From positions 40,118 to 104,117 of the forward strand of contig NZ_CP045493.1 of the NCBI RefSeq assembly GCF_015500055.1: 64,000 bases of DNA, given 5' to 3'. Source of the stretch: Mesorhizobium sp. NBSH29 (GTDB lineage: Bacteria; Pseudomonadota; Alphaproteobacteria; Rhizobiales; Rhizobiaceae). Both the position numbers and the translations under genes were made by a program. Shown one piece after another: positions 26,042 to 36,312 of the stretch. Every line of letters begins with the position of its first letter. Within the stretch, counting starts at the first letter, position 1. Below the pieces are notes generated by a model, which searched no databases, was not told where the DNA came from, and saw only the letters and a list, made by a program, of their open reading frames with translations.

Positions 26042-26944
26042 ATGGAAAAAGCGGATATTGAAGAGCTGCGAAGCCAGGTTGGCTGCGCGGCGGTATTGGA
26101 GACCGGCGGCTTTGCGATCGATCTCAAGGAGAGCACGCCCAAGGCAGTCAAATACCGCCATGGCGACGACATCATCATCGTCATCCACGATGGCAAGGGC
26201 TGGTTTGACCCGCTGTCGGATGCCAAGGGTGATGTCTATTCGCTGGTCCAGCATCTGGACGGCTGCGATTTCCTGGAAGCCTTCGTGCAGGTGGCGTCGC
26301 TTGCCGGCTTCGAGCCAAGCCAGCCGCAATGGCAACGACAATCTCGCGCGCGCGAACCCGATCAATCGATCCCGGACCGTTGGGCAGCGAGGCGCAAGCC
26401 ATGGCGCGGTTCGGCCACCTGGCGCTATTTGCACGACGAGCGGCACATTCCCGAACAGGTCATCCGTAGCGCTATCGCACAGAACGTCTTGAGGGAGGGA
26501 CCGCGGGGCAGCATGTGGGCCGCCCATAGCGATACCGCCGGTATCGTCACTGGCTGGGAGGAGCGTGGTCCGGAATGGCGGGGTTTTGCCTCCGGCGGCA
26601 GCAAAGTGCTGTTTCGGCTTGGTATTGCTAGCGCCCTGCGCATTTGCGTGACCGAAGCAGCGATCGACGCCATGAGCCTTGCCGCGATCGAGAACATTCG
26701 GCGGGATACGCTCTACGTCAGCACTGGCGGCGGCTGGTCGCCGGCGACCGATGCGGCCATTCGGCTACTGGCACCAGGGCAGGACGCGCGGCTGGTGGCC
26801 GCCACCGATGCCAACCCTCAGGGTGAAGTATTCGTGTCGCGGCTGCGTGAGCTTGCTGGCGAGCTTTCCAGTGACTTCGAGCGGCTCAAGCCGGCCGCCG
26901 ACGATTGGAACGCCATGCTACGCGCTGCGGCTCAGACAATGTGA
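26042..26944 (+). CDS. DUF3991 and Toprim domain protein (module copy B)
   Basis: 300 residues; ATG 26042 after GGGAGAGAAGA. The N-terminal half (about 1-110) is DUF3991-like, with IDLKESTPKAVKYRHGDDII and the WFDPLSDAKGDVYSLVQHL segment resembling the CHC2-primase fold. The C-terminal half is a Toprim domain: the catalytic Glu in CVTEAAIDAMSLAAIE and the acidic pair in LVAATDANPQGE. Related to DnaG-type primases, it may act in replication or transfer of the host element. Complete, unlike its truncated paralog at 23321. Confidence 0.85.
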   Translation: MEKADIEELRSQVGCAAVLETGGFAIDLKESTPKAVKYRHGDDIIIVIHDGKGWFDPLSDAKGDVYSLVQHLDGCDFLEAFVQVASLAGFEPSQPQWQRQSRAREPDQSIPDRWAARRKPWRGSATWRYLHDERHIPEQVIRSAIAQNVLREGPRGSMWAAHSDTAGIVTGWEERGPEWRGFASGGSKVLFRLGIASALRICVTEAAIDAMSLAAIENIRRDTLYVSTGGGWSPATDAAIRLLAPGQDARLVAATDANPQGEVFVSRLRELAGELSSDFERLKPAADDWNAMLRAAAQTM

Positions 26945-26960
26945 AAGCAGGAAAGGAGAC

Positions 26961-27085
26961 GGAGAAGGAAACCCGGCTGCCGCATGCCCGCCGGCCGCGT
27001 CAAGGGTGAAGCTTCGCCCGGCTGCGCCGGCCCTTGACCCGCCCGGACGGAGAGGCGGCCGCGGGGAGGGGTCAGGAAGGGCTGA
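26961..27085 (+). ncRNA. Conserved hairpin-bearing intergenic segment, copy 2
   Basis: Partner of 23856-23980, again between the Toprim and DUF1419 genes. Stem GTCAAGGG (26999-27006) / CCCTTGAC (27031-27038) with inner CCGGC/GCCGG is fully preserved. The outer 7-bp pair has one mismatch here. It lies 64 bp before the DUF1419 start. The ncRNA label is a hypothesis; a DNA-level function is equally possible. Confidence 0.5.
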
Positions 27086-27148
27086 AAATGATGGGCATCC
27101 ACAAGGATGGTTCGCGCTTCGGCCCGACGAGGCCAAAGGAGCCCGCCG

Positions 27149-27751
27149 ATGACCCTCTCTCCCATCCGCAAGATCTATCAAGGTGTCTCAGATCGTCGCC
27201 AGATGTTCCGCGTGTTCGATCGCCATGCCCAGCGTCCCAACCGTTTCGAGGGTGACGCCGGTTCTCTTTATGCAGGGGAATGGTTTGAAGTGGGCCGTAT
27301 CGAGCATGACTACATGCTCGATATCCTGCCGCCGCTCTGGATGCGGGGTGAGATGTTCGCACTGCGCGAATTCCTCACGGACTCGATCACCAGCGTCTTC
27401 TACACGCTGCGTATCGACGGCCGGCCCCGCTCCTTCCACGGCTATTGCGATCTGAATGTCGCTCGTTCGCCGGTCGAGCTGCGCGACGCCATCGTCGAAC
27501 GCGAATCCTGGCCGGTGAAGGCGATGACGCATGGTGAGCGTCTTGAGCACATCTGGAGCGCCACGCATGACGAGTATCGTGGCTATGCCGGGGAACGCTG
27601 GCTGCCGGAACATCGCAGCAAGCGCACCGTGCTCTACTACGGTGGACGTCAGGGCACCACGCTCAAGCTGCTCGAAGATCTTACCGAAGACGAAATCGCG
27701 GCGAAGCTGCCGGTGCATCTGCGTAATCTCCCCGAACGTATTGCGGCATGA
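27149..27751 (+). CDS. DUF1419 domain protein (module copy B)
   Basis: 200 residues from ATG 27149 (AAAGGA 8 bases upstream; the longer frame from 27107 is not supported). MTLSPIRKIYQGVSDRRQMF, EWFEVGRIEHDYMLDILPPL and the conserved YGGRQGTTLKLLEDLTEDEI match the copy at 24045 at about 75% identity. No signal or membrane segment. Its function is unknown; the constant Toprim-hairpin-DUF1419-DUF3085 order suggests a role in element maintenance. Confidence 0.82.
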   Translation: MTLSPIRKIYQGVSDRRQMFRVFDRHAQRPNRFEGDAGSLYAGEWFEVGRIEHDYMLDILPPLWMRGEMFALREFLTDSITSVFYTLRIDGRPRSFHGYCDLNVARSPVELRDAIVERESWPVKAMTHGERLEHIWSATHDEYRGYAGERWLPEHRSKRTVLYYGGRQGTTLKLLEDLTEDEIAAKLPVHLRNLPERIAA

Positions 27752-27760
27752 GGTGGGGCG

Positions 27761-28171
27761 ATGTTCACCTTTCCGGTCGACCAGGTCCGCGCGGTCATCG
27801 CGCGCGGACAATCCGATGCCGCTGCCAATGGCGGCTTCCGCAATCCCTACTATGGAATCAGACCCGGCGAAGGCGAGAAGCCAGGCCTGTGGCTGGTTGG
27901 CGACGAAGGGGTTTATCTCTTGTCGAATGGCAAGCTTTCCGAGGGCCAGAAGGCCCTCGTTTGCTATGCCGATGAGTGCAACCCTTCGACCGATCCCGAC
28001 TACTGGCACTACAAGCGCCAGCATTTCGGGGGCGATGACGGCATCAAGTTCCTGGATGCCACCGAGGTGCTGCGTCTGCTCGACGCCATGCCTGATGTTA
28101 CGCATCTCCGTGTCGAGATGACCGACACGAGTATCTCGCTGACCCCTGTCTGGCTGCCGGGCCAGCCCTAA
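27761..28171 (+). CDS. DUF3085 domain protein (module copy B)
   Basis: 136 residues, 9 bp after the DUF1419 stop, GAGGTGGGGCG upstream. The body reads AAANGGFRNPYYGIRPGEGE, KPGLWLVGDEGVYLLSNGKL and YKRQHFGGDDGIKFLDATEV, characteristic of DUF3085 plasmid proteins. Complete, whereas the copy at 24661 has lost its tail. The function is unknown. It is probably co-transcribed with DUF1419. A GC-rich inverted repeat follows before the large methylase/helicase gene. Confidence 0.8.
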   Translation: MFTFPVDQVRAVIARGQSDAAANGGFRNPYYGIRPGEGEKPGLWLVGDEGVYLLSNGKLSEGQKALVCYADECNPSTDPDYWHYKRQHFGGDDGIKFLDATEVLRLLDAMPDVTHLRVEMTDTSISLTPVWLPGQP

Positions 28172-28191
28172 CCGACGTCAACCTCCGCGCG

Positions 28192-28224
28192 CGACCCGCC
28201 GCCGATCCCGATCGGCGGTGCGGT
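28192..28224 (+). repeat. Inverted repeat before the methylase/helicase gene
   Basis: CCGCCGAT and ATCGGCGG pair across a 4-base loop; flanking GACC and GGTC extend the stem with bulges. It ends 30 bp before ATG 28255 and could attenuate or terminate transcription, or occlude the leader. Confidence 0.4.
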
Positions 28225-28254
28225 CTCGTGCGCCTTCAATCAGGAGAATTTCTC

Positions 28255-31200
28255 ATGTCGCATGACGATCCTTTTACCCTCGACCTCTTCGGGTCCACCG
28301 GCCTTTCCTCGGGGCTCGGCCTTGGCGTCACGGCCTTTGCCGGCGATTTCTCCGCGAACGATGATGATAATGATGATCCGACACCATCCTCGCCGGCGCC
28401 TGCCGCGCAACCGCAGCCGTTGGGCGCCCGAGCCAGCTCGCCGTCACGCGTTGCGGGGGCCAGGAATTTTCATCTCGCGGGTACGCGCGGGCTGGCCAAG
28501 GGCTGGAAACAGCGGGCTCACGACAATCTCGAAGCCATTCGTCTGGCGTCCGAGATCGAGCAGGACGAGCGCCCGGCTACGATTGAGGAGCAGGAGCGGC
28601 TGATCAGGTTTACTGGCTTCGGCGCGTCGGATCTCGCCAATAGCGTGTTCCGCCGGCCTGGTGAGGTTGATTTCCGCGACGGCTGGAGCGACATCGGGGC
28701 CGATTTACAGGATGCAGTTTCCGGCCAGGAATACGCGTCTCTGGCGCGCTGCACGCAATATGCGCATTTCACGCCGGAGTTCATCGTCCGGGCCATCTGG
28801 GCCGGGTTGCATCGCCTCGGTTGGCGCGGCGGTCGGGTGCTCGAACCCGGCATCGGTACGGGTCTGTTCCCGGCGCTGATGCCGGAAGCCCTTCGTGATC
28901 TGTCGCACGTCACCGGCGTCGAACTCGATCCTGTCACCGCTCGTATCGCGGGACTGTTGCAGCCGCGTGCGCGCATCGTCACCGGCGATTTAGGCCGCAC
29001 GGAGCTTCCAGCAAGCTTCGACCTCGCCATCGGCAATCCGCCTTTCTCTGATCGCAGCGTTCGTTCCGACCGGGCCTACCGATCGCTCGGCTTGCGCCTG
29101 CACGACTACTTCATCGCCCGTTCGGTCGATCTTTTGAAGCCCGGTGGTCTCGCCGCCTTCGTTACCAGCTCCGGCACGATGGACAAGGCCGATTGCACCG
29201 CGCGCGAGCATATCGCAAAGTCGGCCGACCTGATTGCCGCGATCCGTTTGCCCGAGGGCAGCTTCCGGGCTGACGCCGGCACGGACGTCGTGGTCGATCT
29301 GTTGTTCTTCCGCAAGCGTAAGATCGGAGAGCCCGAGGGCGACCAGTCCTGGCTCGACACCGAGGAGGTCAGGCCGGCGACGGCGGGCGAGGGCGCCATT
29401 CGCGTCAACCGATGGTTCGCGCGGCATCCGGATTTCGTGCTGGGCACCCACGCCCTGACCTCTGGACCTTTCGGCGAGACCTATGCCTGCCTCCCGCGTG
29501 AGGCTGAGGATCTCGAAGGCGCGCTGGCCGCCGCCATCTCCCTTCTTCCGGAAGCTCTTTATGAAGGCGAACCGACGCCGCTCGATTTTGACCACGAGGA
29601 TGATGCCGGTCAGCAGGGCGCAGATGGTCCCTCCACCGAGTGGCACGTCCGCGAGGGGAGCTTCTTCATCGCGAAGAACACCGCTCTCATGCAGATGGTC
29701 GACGGGGTCCCTGTCACCATCACGGTGCGCAAAGGCAGGAGCAGTGACGGCGTGCCGGAAAAGCACGCACGCATCATCGGAAAGCTGATCCCGATCCGTG
29801 ATGCCGTCCGCGAAGTCCTGAGGGCCCAGGAACTCGATCAGCCGTGGAAGCCGGCGCAAGTGAAGCTGCGCATCGCCTGGTCGAGTTTCGTGCGGGACTT
29901 CGGGCCGGTCAACTTCACCACCGTGTCGGTGAATGAGGACACCGAGACCGGCGAGGTGCGCGAAATCCATCGCCGCCCCAATCTCCAGCCCTTTCTCGAT
30001 GATCCCGATTGCTGGCTGGTCGCCTCGATCGAGGACTATGACCTCGAGACCAATACGGCGAAGCCCGGACCGATCTTCACTGCGCGCGTGATCGCGCCGC
30101 CATCGGCGCCGATCATCGCAAGTGCTGCGGATGCGCTTGCCGTCGTGCTGAACGAACGTGGCCATGTGGACATCGATCACATCGCCGAATTGCTGCACAC
30201 CGACAGCGATGCTGTTCTGGCCGAACTCGGAGACGCCATCTTCAACGATCCCGAAACCGGCGCATGGCAGACGGCCGACGCCTATCTGTCCGGTCAGGTC
30301 CGCGACAAGCTCAAGGCCGCCGAAGCCGCCGCGTCGCTCGATCCCGTCTTCGAGCGCAAGCGTAATGTGCGGGCGTTGATTGAGGTCCAACCTGCCGATC
30401 TGCGGCCGTCCGATATCACCGCCCGTCTCGGTGCGCCGTGGATTCCGGCCGCCGATGTTGTCGCCTTCGTGCACGAGACGATGGGGGTGGAGATCAAAAT
30501 CCACCATATGCCGGAGCTTGCCTCATGGACTGTCGAGGCGCGGCAGTTGGGCTGGATGGCGGCAGGCACATCGGAATGGGGCACCGATCGTCGCCATGCC
30601 GGCGAGTTATTGGCCGATGCTCTCGACAGCCGCGTGCCGCAGATATTCGACACGGTGAAAGAGGGCGATAGCGAAAAGCGTGTGCTCAATGTCGTCGATA
30701 CCGAGGCGGCCAAGGAGAAGCTGCAAAAGATCAAGACCGCATTCCAGAACTGGATCTGGTCTGATCCCGATCGGACGGACCGGTTGGCGCGGATCTATAA
30801 TGATCGCTTCAACGACATCGCCCCCCGAAAATTCAACGGGGACCATCTGCAACTTCCAGGCGCCTCGGGCGCCTTTTCTCTTTACGGGCACCAGAAGCGT
30901 GGCATCTGGCGCATCATCTCGGCGGGCTCGACCTATCTCGCCCATGCCGTGGGGGCTGGCAAGACCATGACAATGGCAGCTGCCGTCATGGAACAGCGCC
31001 GCCTTGGCCTAATCGCCAAGGCGATGCTGGTTGTGCCCGGTCATTGCCTGGCGCAAATGGCCCGTGAGTTCCTGGCGCTCTATCCGACCGCCCGTATCCT
31101 CGTGGCCGACGAGACCAACTTCACCAAAGATAAGCGCCATCGGTTTCTGTCGCGCGCGGCAACCGCCACCTGGGACGCCATCATCATCACCCATTCCGCG

Positions 31201-33365
31201 TTCCGCTTCATCGCGGTGCCATCGGCCTTCGAGCAGCAGATGATCCACGACGAGCTGGAGCTCTATGAGAGCCTGCTGGCCAAGGTCGAGAGCGATGATC
31301 GTGTTTCGCGCAAGCGTCTCGAGCGGTTGAAGGAAGGCCTGCAGGAGCGGCTGGAGGCGCTTTCGACCCGCAAGGACGATCTCCTCACCATCTCCGAGAT
31401 CGGCGTCGATCAGATCATCGTCGACGAAGCGCAGGAATTCAGAAAACTCTCCTTTGCCACCAATATGTCGACGTTGAAGGGCGTCGATCCAAACGGCTCG
31501 CAGAGGGCCTGGGATCTCTATGTAAAATCCCGGTTCGTCGAGACGAAGAACCCGGGCAGGCGCTTGTGCTCGCCTCGGGCACGCCAATTACCAATACGCT
31601 CGGCGAGATGTTCTCGGTGCAGCGCTATCTCGGCTACGAGGCGCTGCTCCAGCGTGGCCTGCATGAGTTCGACGCCTGGGCCTCGATCTTTGGCGATGTC
31701 ACGACGGAACTGGAACTTCAGCCCTCCGGCAAATACAAGCCGGTGACGCGCTTTGCCACCTTCGTCAACGTGCCCGAGCTGATTGCCATGTTCCGCTCCT
31801 TCGCGGATGTGGTGATGCCCGAGGATCTGCGCGAATACGTGAAAATTCCGGCGCTATCGACGGGCACAAGGCAAATTTTCACCTCCAAGCCATCGCCCGC
31901 CTTCAAACGCTACCAGATCCTGCTCGATGCCCGCATCAAGGCGATCGAGGAACGCGATGGTCCGCCGGAACCTGGTGATGACATCCTGTTGTCCGTCATC
32001 ACAGACGGCAGGCACGCTGCCATCGACCTGCGTCTGGTCGATTCCGACAATGACAATGAGCCCGACAACAAGCTCAACGACCTCATCTCGAATGCCTTCC
32101 GCATCTGGCGGGAGACGGCGGACGCCACCTATGTACGAACCGACGGAAAGCCGTTCGAGCTTCCGGGTGCCGCTCAGATGATCTTCTCGGATCTAGGCAC
32201 CATCAACGCCGAGAAGACGAGGGGATTTTCCGCCTACCGCTGGATCCGTGACGAGCTTGTCCGCATGGGCGTTCCAGCGTCGGAAATCGCCTTCATGCAG
32301 GATTTCAAGAAGTCGGACGCCAAGCAGCGTCTGTTTGGTGATGTGCGCGCCGGCAAGGTCCGTTTCCTGATCGGCAGCTCGGAGACCATGGGCACCGGCG
32401 TCAATGCCCAGCTGCGTCTGAAGGCGCTCCACCACCTCGATGTGCCGTGGCTGCCCTCCCAGATCGAGCAGCGGGAAGGCCGCATCATGCGACAGGGCAA
32501 TCAGCATGAGGTCATCGACATCTTCGCCTATGCCACTGAAGGCTCGATGGACGCGCAGATGTGGCAGAACAACGAGCGCAAGGCCCGGTTCATTACGGCG
32601 GCCCTTTCGGGCGATACCTCAATCCGCCGCCTGGAGGATATGGGAGAAGGGCAGGCGAGCCAGTTCGCCATGGCCAAGGCCATTGCCTCGGGCGATCCGC
32701 GCCTGATGCAAAAGGCGGGGCTCGAAGCCGATGTCGCCCGTCTCGAGCGATTGCGCTCCGCGCATATGGATGACCAGCACGCCATTCGTCGCCAGATCCG
32801 TGATGCCGAGCGCGATATCGAATACGCGACGCGCCGCATTGGCGAGATCGAGCAAGATATCGACAAGTTGGTTTCGACAACCGGCGCTACCTTCCGTCTG
32901 GTCGTCGGTGACGAGGCCATCAACGAGCGCAAGCTCGCCGGCCGCGCGTTGATGAAGGAAATCCTGACCCTCATCCAGCCCCAGCAGGAGGGCGACGCCG
33001 TGATCGCCTCGCTCGGCGGGTTCAACCTCGAATATTGTGGCGAGCGGTTCGGCAAGGACGGATACCGCTATATCACCATGCTGATGCGCACCGGTGCCGA
33101 CTACGAGATCGAGTTGCCGGTGACGACGACCCCGCTCGGCGCAGTCGCCCGCCTCGAGCATGCGTTGTCCGGCTTTGACGATGAGCAGGAGCGGTATCGC
33201 AGGCGGCTCGCCGATGCCGAACGTCGCCTCGCATCCTATCGCTCGCGGCAGGGTGGGGAATTCTCCTTCTCGGAAGAATTGGCCGACAAGTGCCGGCAGC
33301 TTGCCGAAATCGATGAAGCTCTGGCGATGGAAATCGATGACATCCGGGATTCTATCGCCGCCTGA
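28255..33365 (+). pseudogene. N6-adenine methylase / SNF2-like helicase giant protein, one frameshift
   Basis: ATG 28255 follows CAGGAGAA. About 1700 codons if a one-base deletion near 31551-31560 is ignored; there the frame leaves ...VKSRFVETKNPG and resumes one base over as ALVLASGTPITNTLGEMF. Parts: methylase motif I EPGIGTG (about 200), motif IV AIGNPPFSDRS (about 260), Walker A AHAVGAGKTMTMA (about 900), DEAQ box IIVDEAQEF (about 1058), helicase motif VI QREGRIMRQGN (about 1400), and a coiled-coil tail. The layout resembles phage P1 DarB and plasmid antirestriction/strawberry-notch-like proteins. The break separates the helicase lobes and would inactivate the protein if real; a sequencing error cannot be excluded. 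Confidence 0.88.
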
Positions 33366-33424
33366 TGCCACGTCATGGCCGGCCTCGTCATGCGGCGGCG
33401 CCGGCCATTTTTGTGTGGAGCGGA

Positions 33425-33703
33425 TCAGCGCTGCGTGCCGGAAGTATCGATCTTTTCGGCCAGCCAGATCTTGATGAGCGACTGATAGGGAACGTCGCGC
33501 TTTCCCGCGGCGACCTTGATCCTCTCCAGAAGCGAATTGGGAAGCCGCAGCGATATCGAGGTGGAAGACGGCTTCAGATTGGGCAGCCGCACCTTTTCGG
33601 CCTTGCTCCAGTCGACATGGTCGGTCGAGTCCTGGCTTTCCCAGAAAGCCCGCTCCTCGGTCTCCGTTGCGAAATGCGGCACGGTGTTACGTGTCCTGTT
33701 CAT
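33425..33703 (-). CDS. brnA: BrnA-type antitoxin
   Basis: 92 residues. The N-terminal part binds the toxin; the C-terminal ribbon-helix-helix-like segment (STSISLRLPNSLLERIKVAA then PYQSLIKIWLAEKI) binds DNA. The start overlaps the BrnT stop by 17 bp, so the pair is translationally coupled with the toxin first, the usual brnTA order. It neutralises BrnT and represses the shared promoter, probably at the palindrome 33993-34013. Confidence 0.88.
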   Translation of the reverse strand: MNRTRNTVPHFATETEERAFWESQDSTDHVDWSKAEKVRLPNLKPSSTSISLRLPNSLLERIKVAAGKRDVPYQSLIKIWLAEKIDTSGTQR

Positions 33704-33989
33704 AATAGCTCCGCTCCTTGCGGCTCATGTCGCGGGCCGAAATCACCCGCAGTTTTGTCTCACTTTCCCGAAGCGTGAAGGTGATATGCAGCAGCCTTCC
33801 GTCGTCGGTCCGTCCGAGAGCGTGGATACGCGGCTCGCTGGCGCTATGCTTTGCGTCAGAGACCGTCAGCAGCGGCTCGTTGAAAAATGCCTGCTCTGCT
33901 TCCGCCTGGCTGACATCGTGCTTTTCCACGCTCTTGCGCGCGTTGCCCGCGTCCCAGTCGAAGCCGGCGATCCGTTTCCAATCGATCAT
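33687..33989 (-). CDS. brnT: BrnT-type ribonuclease toxin
   Basis: 100 residues from ATG 33989; a TTG one codon earlier is less likely. MIDWKRIAGFDWDAGNARKS gives the F-x-WD-x-xK-x-x-xN-like start of BrnT. The core HDVSQAEAEQAFFNEPLLTV and RIHALGRTDDGRLLHITFTL then RVISARDMSRKERSYYE complete the RelE-like fold. It cleaves RNA to arrest growth until bound by BrnA. The pair sits between the methylase/helicase gene and parB and could stabilise the element. Confidence 0.9.
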   Translation of the reverse strand: MIDWKRIAGFDWDAGNARKSVEKHDVSQAEAEQAFFNEPLLTVSDAKHSASEPRIHALGRTDDGRLLHITFTLRESETKLRVISARDMSRKERSYYEQDT

Positions 33990-33992
33990 CAA

Positions 33993-34013
33993 TGTATATT
34001 GCCGTCATATACA
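33993..34013. promoter_or_regulatory. brnTA operator palindrome
   Basis: TGTATAT and ATATACA, 7-base arms around a 7-base centre, immediately upstream of ATG 33989. The AT-rich half-sites include a -10-like sequence. It is the likely autoregulatory site of BrnA. Confidence 0.6.
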
Positions 34014-34293
34014 AGAACTTCAAGTGGGGAGAGGGGGAGAGGGGGGAAGAAAAGGAAATAATCCGCTCGCAGACCGGGCGGACCGCTGACGCTATCGCTC
34101 AACCGCGCCGCTCGCAATCCCGGCCGTTCGCTCTTCGCAGGGCTGTGAGCCCCGCTTGATCGGCCCGGCAGGGATGCTCGGCCGCAGTTGCACCGGCCCG
34201 TCCGCTCGGCGGGCCGGGGGAGGTCTTCGGGAAGAAGACGAGGAAGGATGCTGCGCTTGGCGGTGTCCGGAACCCCCGTGAAGGAGCATTTCC

Positions 34294-34602
34294 ATGGAAC
34301 TGAAATTTGTCGATCCGCGTGCGCTGAAGGAAAACCCCGACAAGGCGCGACGCTCCAAGTCCAGCCCGCAGGCCGACGCGCTGCTGTTGGCGACGATCCG
34401 TGCCGTCGGCATTGTGCAGCCGCCCGTCGTTGCGGCAGAATCCGACGGTGGTAACGGCTATGTGATCGATGCAGGCCATAGGCGCGTCAAACAGGCGATC
34501 GCCGCAGGGCTGGACGAGATTGCCGTGCTGGTCATCGAACGCGCCGAGGACGGTGGCGCCATGCGCTCGCTTGCCGAGACGCTGGCGCACGAACACCGTC
34601 AC
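34294..34602 (+). pseudogene. ParB/Srx-domain protein, 5' part only
   Basis: ATG 34294, GAAGGAGC upstream. MELKFVDPRALKENPDKARR, then AVGIVQPPVVAA, then YVIDAGHRRVKQAIAAGLDE show the ParB/Srx N-terminal domain (the GHRR CTP-binding motif). After about 103 codons the sequence switches abruptly, in another frame, to the second helicase copy. The DNA-binding HTH and the rest are missing. The 280 bp upstream (34014-34293) hold no gene. Confidence 0.8.
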
Positions 34603-34604
34603 AG

Positions 34605-36005
34605 CCCGGGGACGATATTCTCCTTTCCGTCATCACCGACGGCCGTCATGCGGCCATCGATCTTCGGCTTGTCGATTGCGACAATGCCAATGAGCCCGAC
34701 AACAAGCTCAATGACGTCGTGACCAATGCCTGGCGCATCTGGCGTGAGACGGCGAGCGGCACCTATGTCCGCTCCGACGGCAAGCCGTTTGATCAGCCGG
34801 GCGCGGCGCAGATGATCTTTTCCGATCTCGGCACGATCAACGTCGAGAAGAGCCGTGGCTTCTCGGCCTATCGCTGGATCCGTGACGAGCTGGTCCGCAT
34901 CGGTGTGCCAGCATCGGAAATCGCCTTCATGCAGGACTTCAAGAAGTCCGATGCCAAGCAGCGCCTGTTCGGCGATGTGCGCGCCGGCAAGGTGCGCTTC
35001 CTGATCGGTTCGTCCGACACGATGGGCACCGGAGTCAATGCCCAGCTCCGCCTGAAAGCCCTCCACCATCTCGACGTGCCCTGGCTGCCCTCACAGATCG
35101 AGCAGCGCGAGGGCCGCATCCTCCGCCAGGGCAACCAGCACGATGTCATCGACATCTACGCCTATGCCACGGAAGGCTCGATGGACACCCAGATGTGGCA
35201 GAACAACGAACGCAAGGCACGGTTCATCGCGGCTGCACTTTCCGGCGATACTTCTATTCGCCGCTTGGAGGATATGGGCGAAGGACAGGCAAACCAGTTC
35301 GCCATCGCGAAGGCCATTGCCAGCGGGGATCCCCGCCTGATGCAGAAGGCCGGCCTCGAAGCCGACATCGCGCGGCTCGAGCGGCTGCGCGCGGCACATC
35401 AGGACGACCAGTTCGCCATCCGTCGCCAGATCCGCGATGCCGAGCGCGATATCGAATATGCCACCGGCCGCATCGGCGAGATCGGGCTGGATATCGAAAG
35501 GCTTATTCCGACTACGGGCGATGCCTTCCACATGCAGGTCGGCGACGGGACCTTTGTCGAACGGAAACGCGCCGGTCGCGCGCTCATGAAGGAAATCCTC
35601 ACCCTGGTGCAACTTCAACAGGAAGGGGATACCACCATCGCCTCGCTCGGTGGATTCCACCTCGACTATTCCGGCGAGCGGTTTGGCAAGGACGGCTATC
35701 GCTACAGCACCATGCTGATGAGAACCGGCGCCGACTATGAGATCGACCTGTCGGTGACCACCACGCCGCTCGGCGCTATCTCGCGTCTCGAACATGCTCT
35801 GTCCGGCTTCGAAGACGAGCAGGAGCGATTTCGTCAACGTCTTGCCGATGCTCAGCGGCGGCTGGCGTCCTATCGCTCGCGTGAGGGCGGGGAGTTTTCG
35901 TTCTCGAACGAACTCGCCGCGAAGCGTATGCACCTTTCCGAGATTGAAGCGTCGCTCTCCGCCGATGTCGCAGACCTTGCCGGTGTCGAGACGATGGCTG
36001 CATGA
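34605..36005 (+). pseudogene. Methylase/helicase protein, 3' third (module copy C)
   Basis: About 466 codons aligned with 31965-33365 of the complete gene at roughly 80% protein identity: PGDDILLSVITDGRHAAIDL, IGSSDTMGTGVNAQLRLKAL, QREGRILRQGNQ and the coiled-coil tail. It lacks methylase, Walker A and DEAQ parts and has no native start; an internal ATG at 34719 would give a C-terminal helicase lobe only. The join to parB at 34602-34605 is a recombination scar between module copies. Confidence 0.82.
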
Positions 36006-36075
36006 GCCATTCGCTTGGCTGCCTCCTGAGGCGTGCCTAATGCATATTGCTCGAAGCTGACTGCGCGATCGACAC

Positions 36076-36312
36076 TTAGCGCATGCCATGACAGTGGAGG
36101 CATGGCGACATCAGATATCCACGCCCGTTTTTGACGATCGGGGCATCATCGGGATTGGCGATCGCCTCCAGGCCTTCGCCATGGCATTCGGGACATGGCA
36201 GTTTGTCCTGCAGCCATTCGTTCTTGCGCTGCTGCTCCTTCATGAGGACGCGTATGCGCCGCAGGTCGCGGGCGTCGAATATCTCCTGCCCGGCGTCGCC
36301 GTTCAGATCTGA
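36076..36312 (-). pseudogene. Cys-rich small protein, 5' end lost to an IS
   Basis: The minus-strand frame reads EIFDARDLRRIRVLMKEQQR, then PCPECHGEGLEAIA and SPCLHCHGMR to TGA 36076. Two CxxCH motifs suggest a small zinc-binding (DnaJ-type or rubredoxin-like) module rather than heme, as there is no export signal. The 5' end is replaced by the IS5-type fragment. It converges on the helicase remnant. Function unknown. Confidence 0.5.

Noticed and set aside
26918..27181. Minus-strand frame over the conserved hairpin, similar to one at 23856-24053
   Set aside because: Similarity comes from the near-identical DNA; a one-base length difference between copies puts the two frames out of register, so coding is unlikely.
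28990..30507. Minus-strand open frame of 505 codons within the methylase/helicase gene
   Set aside because: Antisense shadow of a well-supported gene; composition biased and without recognisable domains.
36076..36312. C-type cytochrome fragment because of CxxCH motifs
   Set aside because: No export signal or heme-protein context; spacing and neighbours suit a zinc-binding module, and the 5' end is missing.
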